64,000 nt of DNA from Peptostreptococcaceae bacterium VA2. Lineage in GTDB: Bacteria > Bacillota > Clostridia > Peptostreptococcales > Peptostreptococcaceae. The notes below the pieces were generated by a model. It was not told the origin of the DNA, did not search any database, and saw only the letters and a list, made by a program, of their open reading frames with translations. The position numbers and the translations under genes were made by a program. This document shows, piece after piece, positions 36,060 through 45,734 of the stretch. How positions within the stretch are numbered: the stretch's first letter is position 1; each line of letters opens with the position of its first letter. The stretch covers positions 806,001-870,000 of the forward strand of contig JMMB01000007.1 of the NCBI GenBank assembly GCA_000686145.1. Direction: 5' to 3'.

Positions 36060-38732
36060 GTGTTAAACATCAAAGTTAATGGTACAAAACTTCAAGTTAA
36101 TGAAAACTTAACTATACTTGAAGCTTGTAAAGACATAGATATAGAAATACCAAATTTTTGTTATGATGAAAGATTAGTTCCACATGCTTATTGTGGGATT
36201 TGTGTAGTAGAAGTTGAAGATAAATTAGTTCACGCTTGTTCAACAAAAGTTGAAGAAGGAATGAGAATAAATACTAACAGTAGAAAAGTAAGAAGTTCAA
36301 GAGCGAAGGTTTTAGAAAACATTATGTGTGATCATGCACTTGAATGTACGACTTGTATAAGAACCGGTAATTGTAAATTACAAGATTATTCAAATGAATA
36401 TTCTTATTCAATAGACAAAGAAAGAGTTCAAAGTGAATCATCTAAAAAAGAATTATTGCCAATCGATGACAGCAATCCTTTATTTATATATGACCCAAAT
36501 AAATGTATTAAATGTAAAAAGTGTTTTAGGGTTTGTGAAGAACTTCAAAGTACACATGGTATAGAGTGTGACTTAAGAGGATATCAAATAAATCGAAGAG
36601 ATGAACTTATAGAAAAGATAGGAAAGCCTGAGTGTGTTTCTTGTGGAAATTGTGTTTCAATTTGCCCAGTAGGAGCATTAACACCTAAAAAAGGTGAGTT
36701 TTATAATACAAAAAAAGTCAGAACAACTTGCCCTTATTGTGGGGTAGGATGTCAACTTGACTTAAAAGTTAAAAATAATATTATTGTTGGAGTAGAGCCA
36801 GCTAATGGTGATTCTAACAAAGGGTTACTATGTGTTAAAGGGAAATTTGGATATAAATTTGTAAATCATCCAGAGAGGCTAACAACTCCACTAATAAAGA
36901 AAAATGGAAACTTTGAAGAAGCTACTTGGGAAGAAGCTTATGATTTTATAGCAAATAAATTTAATTCTATAAAAGAAAAACATGGATCTAGTGCTTTTGC
37001 AGGTTTAACTTCAGCAAGATGTACTAATGAAGAAAACTTCTTATTCCAAAAGATGGTTAGAGTTGTTATGAACAACAATAACATTGATCACTGCGCACGT
37101 TTATGACATTCGTCTACAGTTGCAGGTCTTGCAACTACATTAGGTAGCGGTGCTATGACAAATAGTATAGATGAAACAGAGAATAATGATGTTATTTTCG
37201 TAATAGGTTCAAACACAACAGAAAATCACCCAGTAATAGGTGCAAAGATGAAAATGGCTTTAGAAAAGGGTGCAAAACTTATAGTAGCAGACCCTAGAAG
37301 AATAGAGTTAGCAGATTATGCAGATGTTTATTTCCAATTAAATCCTGCATCAAATATAGCACTTTTAAATTCTATGATGAACGTAATAATAAAAGAAAAT
37401 CTTCAAGATATGAAATACATAAAAGAACATACTGAAAATTATGAAGCTTTAGTTGAATTAGTTAAAGACTACACTCCAGAAAAAGCATCACAAATATGTG
37501 GTGTTAGTGCAGATGATATAAGAAAAGCTGCAAGAATATACGCAACTTCAGATAAAGCAGCCATCTATTATTGCATGGGAATAACTCAACATAGTAATGG
37601 TACTCATAATGTTATAGCTGTTTCAAATTTAGCATTACTTTGTGGAAATATAGGTAAAGAATTTGCAGGAGTAAATCCATTAAGAGGCCAAAATAATGTT
37701 CAAGGCGCTTGTGATATGGGTGGACTTCCAAACGTATTAACTGGATACCAAAAATATAGCGATGAAGTAATAGACAAATATGAAAAAGAGTGGAATGTTA
37801 GTTTAAGTAGAGAAGACGGTTTAACTATACCTGAGATAATGCATGAAATAGAAGAAGAAAAGATAAAATTCTTATACATAATGGGAGAAAACCCAATGAT
37901 AACAGATCCAGATACTAATCATATAAAACATGCACTAGAAACTATAGACTGTCTAGTTGTTCAAGATCTATTCTTAACAGAAACAGCTCAATTTGCAGAT
38001 GTAGTTTTACCTGGTGCGTCATTTGCAGAAAAAGATGGTACGTTCTCAAACACTGAAAGAAGAATTCAAAGAGTTAGAAAAGCAGTAGAACCAGTAGGTA
38101 GTTCTAAGCCTGACTGGGTTATACTTACTGAAGTTATGAACAAGTTAGGGTATTGCGTAAACTACGATTCACCATCAGAGATATTTGATGAAATTGCTAG
38201 ACTTACACCTCAATATGGAGGAATAAGCTACGAAAGATTAGAAAAGAAAACATTACAGTGGCCTTGTCCAACTAAAGATCATGAAGGAACTAAATATCTT
38301 CATGCTGATAAGCCTATTAAAGGAAAAGGAACTTTTGTACCTACAGATTACATAAAAAGTTATGAAGAAATAAATAGCGATTATCCATACTTACTTATAA
38401 ATGGAAGGGTACTATACCATTATCATTCAAGAACTATGACTGGTAAGGTTGATGAATTAAATGAATTAAGCGGTAAGTCATTTATAGAAATAAATCCAAA
38501 TACAGCTAGAAAATTAAAAATAGTTGATGGAGAAAGATTAAAAATTTCTTCAAGAAGAGGAGAAATAGAAACTACTGCTAAAATAACAGATATAGTAGAA
38601 GAAGACATATTCTTTATGCCTTTCCACTTTGCAGATGGAGCGGCAAACTATTTAAGTAACACAACTTTAGATGAAATATGTAAAATACCAGATTTAAAGT
38701 TATGTGCTATAAAAGTTGAAAAATTAAAATAA
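36060..38732 (+). CDS. fdhF: Selenocysteine formate dehydrogenase, catalytic subunit
   Basis: Read through the UGA at 37104-37106 this gives one 890-residue selenoprotein with Sec349, in the context ARL-Sec-HSSTVAGL that is diagnostic of formate dehydrogenase. It interconverts formate and CO2. N-terminal NuoG-like part: [2Fe-2S] (C34, C45, C48, C60), a His-ligated [4Fe-4S] (H92, C96, C99, C105), and clusters at C149-C159 and C192-C202. The molybdopterin domain starts with its own [4Fe-4S] (C224, C227, C231, C258). The start is GTG after TAGGAGTG. A SECIS hairpin follows the UGA. A tool ignoring Sec would split it at 37106 and restart at 37155. Confidence 0.97.
37104..37136 (+). promoter_or_regulatory. 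UGA(Sec) codon and bacterial SECIS element
   Basis: The UGA is followed after 11 bases by AGTTGCA-GGTCT-TGCAACT, a perfect 7-bp stem (37118-37124 with 37130-37136) with the GGUCU loop. Spacing and loop match the E. coli fdhF SECIS recognised by SelB. Confidence 0.93.
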
Positions 38733-38738
38733 GTGAAA

Positions 38739-38771
38739 AATAGTAGTAGTGCTTTAAGCTCTACTACTATT
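38739..38771 (+). terminator. Hairpin after fdhF, probable terminator
   Basis: AATAGTAGTAG and CTACTACTATT (11 bp) with an inner GCT-TTA-AGC stem. The right arm is followed by AAAAG rather than Ts, so termination may be partial or it may be an RNA stabiliser. Confidence 0.6.
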
Positions 38772-38906
38772 AAAAGTAGACTTATTTAAATAGATATAAA
38801 ATATTAATAATTATTTTTTTATATAAGTCTAAAATATTTTATTTTGAGAGAATAAAGAGGATTTCATCAAAAAATATTGTATAAATATGTAGAGGATGTG
38901 AAAAAA

Positions 38907-39677
38907 ATGGATATTACTAAAGAATATATTATAGAAAAATATAAAGATGAAAAAATAACTAAAGAAGAAGATTTAGTGGTAACAGAATATCCATTTACTT
39001 TGTTTTTAAATGGAAATGATTTTATAACATTGTTATGTTCTCCAAAATCTTTAAAAAATCTAGTTATAGGTTTTCTACATTCAGAAGGTATTATAAAGTC
39101 TATGAATGACATTGAAAATATACGAATTGACGAAGAAAAAGGATATGCGTATGTTAAATTATACAATATAAATAAATTTGTAGAAAATTTATATGGCAAA
39201 AGAACTATAACTACTGGATGTGGAAAAGGAAGTGTATTTTACAATGTTATAGATTCTTTAAAATGTAAAAAAAATAATAATAAGATGGACTTAAATTATG
39301 AAAAAATATTAGAAACAATGAAAATATTTAATAAAAAGTCTGAGTTATTTTATGAAACTGGCGGTGTACATAGCGTAGGATTAATAGATAATGATGACAT
39401 ATTATATTTTGAAGAAGATATAGGAAGACATAATGCACTTGATAAGATAATTGGAAATTGTTTAATAGACAATATAAATATAGAAAATAAAATAGTAATA
39501 ACTAGCGGAAGAATTACTTCTGAAATAGTTTTGAAATGCGCAAAACTTGGAATTGGATGTATAATTTCAAGATCTGCTCCTACCAATCTAGCAATAGATA
39601 TGGGGAAAAAATTAAACATTGAAATAATTGGATTTGCTAGAGGAAACAGATTAAATGTCTACAATAAATATATTTAA
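38907..39677 (+). CDS. fdhD: Formate dehydrogenase sulfurtransferase FdhD
   Basis: This protein has 256 residues from the ATG at 38907, chosen for the AGAGGATG SD over a TTG at 38877. FdhD passes sulfur to the bis-MGD cofactor of formate dehydrogenase, without which the enzyme is inactive. Family motifs include LCSPKSLKNLVIGFLHSEGII, TTGCGKGS, GGVHSVGL, EDIGRHNALDKIIG and ISRSAPTNLAIDMGK. Only one cysteine is seen where some homologues have CxxC. It follows fdhF and precedes the tungstate transporter, completing the formate dehydrogenase supply line. Confidence 0.95.
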   Translation: MDITKEYIIEKYKDEKITKEEDLVVTEYPFTLFLNGNDFITLLCSPKSLKNLVIGFLHSEGIIKSMNDIENIRIDEEKGYAYVKLYNINKFVENLYGKRTITTGCGKGSVFYNVIDSLKCKKNNNKMDLNYEKILETMKIFNKKSELFYETGGVHSVGLIDNDDILYFEEDIGRHNALDKIIGNCLIDNINIENKIVITSGRITSEIVLKCAKLGIGCIISRSAPTNLAIDMGKKLNIEIIGFARGNRLNVYNKYI

Positions 39678-39694
39678 ATAAAAGGAGAAAGATT

Positions 39695-40558
39695 ATGAAA
39701 TTAAAAAGAAAGATAGGGATTTTAACATTAGCACTTTTAACAGCTACATCGATTACAGCTTGTGGAAATAAAAATCAAGATCAAGCAACTAAAGAAACAA
39801 AACCAAGTTCTAATTTAATATTAGCAACTACAACTAGTACTCAAGATAGCGGTCTTTTAGATGATTTACTACCAAAATTTACTAAAGAAACTAATATTGA
39901 AGTTAAAACTATAGCAGTTGGAACAGGTAAAGCAATAGAAATGGGAGAAAAAGGTGAAGCAGATGTATTGTTAGTTCATGATACTAAATCTGAAGAAAAA
40001 TTTGTTAAAGATGGATATGCTAAAGAAAGACATGATGTAATGTACAATGATTTTGTAATAGTTGGACCTAAAAATGATCCATTAAAATTAAAAGACATTA
40101 CAGGGGAAAATAAAACTGAAGATGCTTTAAAGAAAATATATGAAGATAAGGGAATGTTCATATCAAGAGCAGATGATTCAGGAACAAATAAAAAAGAACT
40201 TAAATTATGGAAAAGTGTTGAGTTAAAACCAGAGGGAGACTGGTATGTTCAAGCAGGGTCTGGAATGGGTGAAGTATTAAAAATGGCTAGTGAAAAACAA
40301 GCATACACTATAACAGATAGAGGAACTTTCCTAGCTATGAAAGACAAGTTAAACTTAGAAGTAGCAGTTGAAAATGATAAAAATTTAAAGAATCAATATG
40401 GAGTAATGTGTGTTAACCCAGATAAATTTAAAAATGTAAATTCTAAAGATGCTAAAAAGTTTGAAGAATGGATATTAGATGACAAAACTCAAAAGGATAT
40501 AAGCGAGTTTAAAAAAGCAGAGTACGGACAATCATTATTCAACCCAAATGCTAAATAG
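39695..40558 (+). CDS. tupA: Tungstate ABC transporter, substrate-binding lipoprotein
   Basis: This 287-residue lipoprotein has a short basic N-terminus, a hydrophobic stretch and a lipobox ending in C23 (SITAC). The mature domain opens with LATTTSTQDSGLLDDLLP, the TupA hallmark that separates it from ModA, and has ISRADDSGTNKKE further on. It binds oxyanions outside the membrane and passes them to TupB/TupC. Choice of tungstate over molybdate is from this motif and is inferred for this protein. The SD is AAAGGAGA; the gene is 18 bases after fdhD. Confidence 0.93.
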   Translation: MKLKRKIGILTLALLTATSITACGNKNQDQATKETKPSSNLILATTTSTQDSGLLDDLLPKFTKETNIEVKTIAVGTGKAIEMGEKGEADVLLVHDTKSEEKFVKDGYAKERHDVMYNDFVIVGPKNDPLKLKDITGENKTEDALKKIYEDKGMFISRADDSGTNKKELKLWKSVELKPEGDWYVQAGSGMGEVLKMASEKQAYTITDRGTFLAMKDKLNLEVAVENDKNLKNQYGVMCVNPDKFKNVNSKDAKKFEEWILDDKTQKDISEFKKAEYGQSLFNPNAK

Positions 40559-40567
40559 GAGATTTAT

Positions 40568-41257
40568 ATGAATTATATAATAGAAGGATTTAAAAATAGT
40601 ATTGAGCTATTGGTAAGTTTTGATAAAAATTTATACGATATAATATTTTTATCTTTGAAAGTTTCATGTATTGCTACTTTTATATCTTCTATAATTATGA
40701 TTCCTTTAGGTGTATACAGTGGTATAACTGACTTTAAGTTTAAAGCATTATTTTCTAGATTAGTATATACATTTATGAGCATTCCATCTGTAATAGTTGG
40801 GCTTGTGATTTCTATAATACTAACTAGAAATGGGCCACTAGGTTTTTTAAACCTGATGTATACACCTTATGTAATGATAGTAGCTCAAAGTGTTTTAATT
40901 TCGCCATTAATTTTAGGTCTTACATATAACCTTAGTAAATCTAGGGGCAAGGATATAAAAGAGATGGGAATAACACTGGGAGCTAATAAATTACAAATTG
41001 TAATTCTTATTATTAAGGAATTAAAAGAAGATATGTTAATGAATATTATAACTGCATTTTCAAGAGCAATTTCAGAAGTTGGAGCAGTTATGGTCGTTGG
41101 TGGTAATATAAAAGGATGTACAAGAGTTATGACGACATCTATAGCTATGTATAATTCTATGGGAGACTATTCTATGGCAATAGCTTTGGGGATAGTTTTA
41201 CTTTTGATATCATTTATTATTAATAACATAACTTATACTTATAGTATGGAGGATTAA
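40568..41257 (+). CDS. tupB: Tungstate ABC transporter permease
   Basis: This 229-residue inner-membrane permease has about five spans. The EAA-like cytoplasmic loop for contact with the ATPase reads EMGITLGANKLQIVILIIKELKED-like, and ISEVGAVMVVGGN is the conserved family segment. It starts 10 bases after tupA with an AGGAG SD and ends 3 bases before tupC. It moves tungstate (or molybdate) delivered by TupA. Confidence 0.93.
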   Translation: MNYIIEGFKNSIELLVSFDKNLYDIIFLSLKVSCIATFISSIIMIPLGVYSGITDFKFKALFSRLVYTFMSIPSVIVGLVISIILTRNGPLGFLNLMYTPYVMIVAQSVLISPLILGLTYNLSKSRGKDIKEMGITLGANKLQIVILIIKELKEDMLMNIITAFSRAISEVGAVMVVGGNIKGCTRVMTTSIAMYNSMGDYSMAIALGIVLLLISFIINNITYTYSMED

Positions 41258-41259
41258 GT

Positions 41260-41889
41260 ATGAATATAGTGATAAAAAAATTAAAAAAATACTATAAAGA
41301 TAAGTTGATATTAGATATACCATACTTAGAAATTAAAGAAAATGAAATAACTGGAATAGTTGGAGAAAATGGATGTGGCAAAAGTACTTTATTAAATATA
41401 ATAAGTGGAATTGATCAAAATTTTAGTGGAAAAGTTTACTATGATGATAAAGAATTAAATAATGAAATTTTAAAAAAAGTCACTTTAGTTTTTCAAAAAC
41501 CAAGACTTTTAAATAGTATAGTTTATAAAAATTTATCTTATCCATTAAGTCTTAGAAAAATTAAAAAAGAAGATAAAAAAAATGAAGTTGAAAAAATATT
41601 AAAACTTTTAGAAATAGAAAGTTTAAAAGATAAAAAGGCTACTAAATTATCTGGAGGCGAGCAACAAAAAGTTGCACTAGCTAGAGCGTTAATATTTAAA
41701 CCAAAAGTATTGATACTAGATGAAGCAACCTCAAATATAGATTGTGATTATAAAAAAACTATTGAAAAGATTATTGTTAATTATAATACTAATGAAAATA
41801 ATACAATTATATTAGTTTCTCACGATAAAGAACAAATAAAATCTTTATGTGATAATGTAATTTTTTTAGATAAACAGGAGGGGAATTAA
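41260..41889 (+). CDS. tupC: Tungstate ABC transporter ATP-binding protein
   Basis: This short 209-residue ATPase has Walker A GENGCGKST, signature LSGGEQQK, and Walker B VLILDEATSNID. It lacks the C-terminal regulatory MOP domain found in ModC. Its stop codon abuts the moeA start directly, so uptake of the metal and its insertion are encoded in a single run. The SD is TGGAGG at the end of tupB. Confidence 0.93.
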   Translation: MNIVIKKLKKYYKDKLILDIPYLEIKENEITGIVGENGCGKSTLLNIISGIDQNFSGKVYYDDKELNNEILKKVTLVFQKPRLLNSIVYKNLSYPLSLRKIKKEDKKNEVEKILKLLEIESLKDKKATKLSGGEQQKVALARALIFKPKVLILDEATSNIDCDYKKTIEKIIVNYNTNENNTIILVSHDKEQIKSLCDNVIFLDKQEGN

Positions 41890-43116
41890 ATGGACTTTTT
41901 TAATGTGATGTCTGTTGATAAAGTTAAAGATATTTTAGTTAAGAATTTTAAAAATATAAAAATAGAAACTGAAAAAGTAAGCATTTTAGATTCTTATGAA
42001 AAAGTTTTAAGTAAAGATATAATATCTCAAATTAATGTTCCTCAATTTAATCGCTCAACTGTTGATGGATATGCTATAAAAAGCAAAGATAGTCATGGTT
42101 GTAGCGATTTTATGCCTTCTTTTTTAGATGTTTTAGGAGAAGTTAGAATGGGAGAAGCTGTAAACATTGATATAAATAATGGTCAATGTGTATACGTTCC
42201 AACAGGAGGAATGATTCCTAAAAGCAGTGATTGCGTTATTATGATAGAACATGTTGAAAAACTAGATGAAGATACTATTGCAATTCATAAACCTATATCA
42301 ACTAGAGAAAATGTGGTTTATAAAGGTGATGATATTAAAGAAAATGAAAAAGTATTAAGTAAAGGTAGAAAAATAACTTCTCAAGATATAGGTGTTTTAG
42401 CAGCACTTGGTGTGAATGAAGTAGAGATTTATAAGCCTATAAAATTCACGATAATATCTAGTGGCGATGAAATTATAGACTTAGATGAAGAGTTAGAATT
42501 TGGAAAAATTAGAGATATAAATGGATATGCACTTTATTCACTTATACAAAAATTAGGTGGAAGTGTTGTAAAAAGAACTATAGTTAAAGATAAATATGAT
42601 TTATTAAAAGAAGAAGTTTTAAATGGAATAAACAACAGTGATATAGTATTAATTTCAGGAGGTAGTTCTGTTGGAACTAAAGACTATACTTATGATGTAA
42701 TAAATTCGTTTGATGGACAAGGTGTTTTAGTTCATGGAATTTCTCTAAAACCAGGTAAGCCAACTATAATAGGAAAATGTCAAAATAAACCTGTTATAGG
42801 TCTTCCAGGTCATCCTGTATCTGCTATAATAGTTTTTAAAATATTCATCGAATATTTAGTTAGTGAGATACTAGATATTAATCAAAAAAAATACACTGTT
42901 AGTGCGATAATAGATAAAAACTTACATTCTTCGCCAGGAAAAAGAACTTATCAAATGGTAAGTTTAGAAGAAGTTGATAATAAGTACTATGCTAGACCTA
43001 TGTTTGGAAAATCTTCCATGATAACATTACTATCAAAATCTTGTGGATATGTGATTATAGATGAAAATTGTGAAGGTCTATATAAAGAACAAGAAGTAAA
43101 AGTTCATTTATTATAA
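41890..43116 (+). CDS. moeA: Molybdopterin molybdenumtransferase MoeA
   Basis: This 408-residue enzyme inserts molybdate or tungstate into adenylated molybdopterin. The N-terminal region has NRSTVDGYAIKS; the MoCF domain has ISGGSSVGTKDYT and GLPGHPVSAI. It begins immediately after tupC (SD AGGAGGGG). A second MoeA, fused to another domain, follows 10 bases later; the pair may divide substrates (Mo and W) or steps. Confidence 0.94.
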   Translation: MDFFNVMSVDKVKDILVKNFKNIKIETEKVSILDSYEKVLSKDIISQINVPQFNRSTVDGYAIKSKDSHGCSDFMPSFLDVLGEVRMGEAVNIDINNGQCVYVPTGGMIPKSSDCVIMIEHVEKLDEDTIAIHKPISTRENVVYKGDDIKENEKVLSKGRKITSQDIGVLAALGVNEVEIYKPIKFTIISSGDEIIDLDEELEFGKIRDINGYALYSLIQKLGGSVVKRTIVKDKYDLLKEEVLNGINNSDIVLISGGSSVGTKDYTYDVINSFDGQGVLVHGISLKPGKPTIIGKCQNKPVIGLPGHPVSAIIVFKIFIEYLVSEILDINQKKYTVSAIIDKNLHSSPGKRTYQMVSLEEVDNKYYARPMFGKSSMITLLSKSCGYVIIDENCEGLYKEQEVKVHLL

Positions 43117-43126
43117 GGGGATTACT

Positions 43127-45022
43127 ATGAAAAAAGAAGATAGAAATATATATATATCAAATATTGATTTAGATGAAGCTATAGATAGTTATTTTTCAAA
43201 GATAAACTTTGAAAACAATTCTTATGAAGAAATAGATATTTATGATTGTTTAGATAGAGTAACTATTGAATGTATTTTTGCTAAAAATTCTTCACCTCAT
43301 TATAATAGTGCTGCAATGGATGGAATTGAAGTTATTTCACAAAACACAATGGGAGCAAGTGAAGTAAATCCTAAAATATTAGAATTAAATAAAGATTTTA
43401 TTTATGTTAATACTGGGAATGTAATAAATGATGATTATAATGGCGTAATAATGATTGAAGATGTTATGGAACTTGAATGTGATAAAGTTCAAATAATAGC
43501 TCCTGCATACCCTTGGCAACATATAAGACCTATTGGTGAAGATATTGTAGCTGGAGAAATGATATTGCCTTCTAATCATAAAATACGCCCTATAGACATA
43601 GGTGCACTTATTAGTGGAGGAATTTCAAAAGTAAAAGTATTTAAAAAACCTATAGTTTCTATAATACCTACAGGTAGTGAAATAATAGAAAATATAGATG
43701 AACTTGAAAAAGGTAAAATTTTAGATACTAATTCTAGAGTTTTTGAAAATTTAGTAACTAAGTATGGTGGAATTGCAAATAGATATTCACCACAAAAAGA
43801 TGATTATGATAAGTTAAAAAACACTATAGATGAAGCTAGTAAAAATAGTGATGTAGTAGTAGTAAACGCAGGAACTTCAGCAGGAAGCAAAGACTTTATA
43901 GTTAAAGTTATAAGAGAAATTGGAGAAGTTGTAGTTCATGGAATAGCTTTAAAACCTGGAAAGCCAACTATACTTGGAATAGTAAATAATAAGCCTGTAG
44001 TTGGAATACCTGGATACCCAGTTTCAGCTTACATAGTATTTGAAGAAATTGCTAAAAGAATAATATTAAAATTCAATGGATTAGATAAAGAACAAGAAGA
44101 TACTTATGATGCGATACTTTCTAAGCGATTAGTTTCTTCTTTAAAACATAAAGAAATAGTTAGAGTTAACTTAGGTTATATAAATGAAAAATTAGTAGCT
44201 ACACCTTTAACTAGAGGTGCAGGGGTTACTATGAGTTTAGTTAAAGCAGATGGACTCCTTGAAATACCTAGAAATTGTGAAGGTATAGAAGCGGGAAGTG
44301 TTGTAAAAGTTAAAATCTTAAAACCTATGAATGAAATAAAAAATTCATTAGTTTCTATAGGAAGTCATGATATGGTGATGGATATATTAGCAAACAAAAT
44401 GAACTTATCTTCAGGTCATGTTGGTAGTATGGGTGGGATTATGGCAATTAAAAGAGATGAAGCTCATATTGCACCGATACATTTATTAGATATGAATACT
44501 GGAGAATACAACGTAAGTTATGTTAAAAAATATTTTAAAGATGAAAAAATGGCTTTAATAAAAGGACTTAGAAGACTTCAAGGATTTATAGTTCAAAAAG
44601 GAAATCCTAAGAATATACAAAAATTTGAAGATTTACTAAGAAAAGATGTTGGATATATAAATAGGCAAAGAGGTGCAGGAACTAGACTTTTACTAGATTA
44701 TAAATTAAATGAATTAAATATATGCGTAGATGAAATTATTGGATATGAAAGAGAAATGAATACTCATATGGCAGTAGCAGTTACAGTTAAAAGTGAAAGT
44801 GCAGATACTGGTCTTGGAGTAATGTCTGTGGCTAAGGCTATGGATTTAGATTTTGTTTCTGTAGGATATGAAAGTTATGATTTTTTAGTTAAAGAAGAAA
44901 TGTTAAAAGATAAGAAAATTAAAAAATTTATAGATATATTAAAAAGTGAAAAATTTAAGAGTGAAGTTGAAAAACTTGGTGGCTATGAATTTGACAAGAT
45001 AGGTGAGGTTGTTCATATATGA
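43127..45022 (+). CDS. MoeA fused to a periplasmic-binding-protein-like domain
   Basis: This 631-residue protein has a complete MoeA (about 1-405: SAAMDGIEV, NAGTSAGSKDFI, GIPGYPVSAY) followed by a PBP-like domain (about 415-631; SIGSHDMVMDIL, SSGHVGSMGGIMAIKRDEAHIAP, INRQRGAGTRLLLD). The added domain resembles those that bind molybdate or tungstate in transport proteins but has no signal peptide, so it should act in the cytoplasm, perhaps capturing the oxyanion for insertion. Its stop overlaps the start of the MOSC gene (ATGA). It is about 25% sequence-similar by eye to the preceding moeA, a divergent paralogue. Confidence 0.9.
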   Translation: MKKEDRNIYISNIDLDEAIDSYFSKINFENNSYEEIDIYDCLDRVTIECIFAKNSSPHYNSAAMDGIEVISQNTMGASEVNPKILELNKDFIYVNTGNVINDDYNGVIMIEDVMELECDKVQIIAPAYPWQHIRPIGEDIVAGEMILPSNHKIRPIDIGALISGGISKVKVFKKPIVSIIPTGSEIIENIDELEKGKILDTNSRVFENLVTKYGGIANRYSPQKDDYDKLKNTIDEASKNSDVVVVNAGTSAGSKDFIVKVIREIGEVVVHGIALKPGKPTILGIVNNKPVVGIPGYPVSAYIVFEEIAKRIILKFNGLDKEQEDTYDAILSKRLVSSLKHKEIVRVNLGYINEKLVATPLTRGAGVTMSLVKADGLLEIPRNCEGIEAGSVVKVKILKPMNEIKNSLVSIGSHDMVMDILANKMNLSSGHVGSMGGIMAIKRDEAHIAPIHLLDMNTGEYNVSYVKKYFKDEKMALIKGLRRLQGFIVQKGNPKNIQKFEDLLRKDVGYINRQRGAGTRLLLDYKLNELNICVDEIIGYEREMNTHMAVAVTVKSESADTGLGVMSVAKAMDLDFVSVGYESYDFLVKEEMLKDKKIKKFIDILKSEKFKSEVEKLGGYEFDKIGEVVHI

Positions 45023-45462
45023 ATAAAAAAGGAGTAGTAATAGCAATTAATATAAGCAAAGAAAAAGGAGTTATAAAAACTCCAATAGAAGTAGGTTTCT
45101 TTAAAGAAAACCATGGTTTAGTAGGAGATGCTCATGCAGGAGACTGGCATAGACAAGTAAGCTTACTAGGCGATGAAAGTATAGATAAGATAAGAGCAAT
45201 GGGTATTGATGACTTAGGTAGTGGGAAATTTGCAGAAAATATAACTACTAAAGATATAATCTTATACAAATTGCCCGTAGGAACTAAATTGAAAATAGGC
45301 GAGACTATTCAAGAAGTTACTCAAATAGGTAAAAAGTGTCATGCAGGTTGTGCTATAAAATCTCAAGTTGGAGATTGTGTAATGCCTAGAGAAGGGATAT
45401 TTACTAAAATTTTAAAAGCTGGAGAGATAAGACCAGGGGATGAAATAGAAGTTATAGAGTAA
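45019..45462 (+). CDS. MOSC domain protein
   Basis: This 147-residue single-domain MOSC protein belongs to the family related to the C-terminus of molybdenum cofactor sulfurase. NHGLVGDAHAGDWHRQVSLL and GKKCHAGCAI (with the conserved cysteine) are visible. The start overlaps the MoeA-PBP stop. A role in cofactor sulfuration or delivery to the formate dehydrogenase is inferred from context. It is the last gene of the island and is followed by a strong terminator. Confidence 0.9.
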   Translation: MNKKGVVIAINISKEKGVIKTPIEVGFFKENHGLVGDAHAGDWHRQVSLLGDESIDKIRAMGIDDLGSGKFAENITTKDIILYKLPVGTKLKIGETIQEVTQIGKKCHAGCAIKSQVGDCVMPREGIFTKILKAGEIRPGDEIEVIE

Positions 45463-45485
45463 TAGATATAGCAATGTTATTTAAT

Positions 45486-45527
45486 AAAAAGGACAGATTA
45501 ATTTTTGAAATTAATCTGTCCTTTTTA
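45486..45527 (+). terminator. Intrinsic terminator at the end of the tup-moeA operon
   Basis: AAAAAGGACAGATTAA and TTAATCTGTCCTTTTT, a perfect 16-bp stem with flanking A and T runs. Confidence 0.95.
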
Positions 45528-45602
45528 TGTGTTTATAACTTTAGTTATATTAAATTAGAGAGATTTTTTTACAGAAAAATTATCTGTTAATTTATTAAAA
45601 GG

Positions 45603-45647
45603 TACGCTAAATAACACAAATAAATAAAAATTTTGTTATTTAGTGTA
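45603..45647. repeat. 14-bp inverted repeat upstream of the division cluster
   Basis: TACGCTAAATAACA (45603-45616) pairs with TGTTATTTAGTGTA (45634-45647), one G-U pair, with a 17-base AT-rich loop and no T-run. It lies about 90 bases before the ftsL-like gene. Role unknown: operator, hairpin in the leader, or backup terminator. Confidence 0.6.
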
Positions 45648-45734
45648 TTAATTTTACGATGAAAGTTTAAAGGAAGGTTGATAACAAATCACAAATATAA
45701 TATAGAGATTTAATAAAGCGTGAAGGTGGCATAT

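Noticed and set aside
36060-38732. fdhF as a pseudogene or two genes divided by a stop at 37104
   Set aside because: The stop is UGA in the exact Sec context, the frame continues with formate dehydrogenase sequence, and a SECIS hairpin follows.
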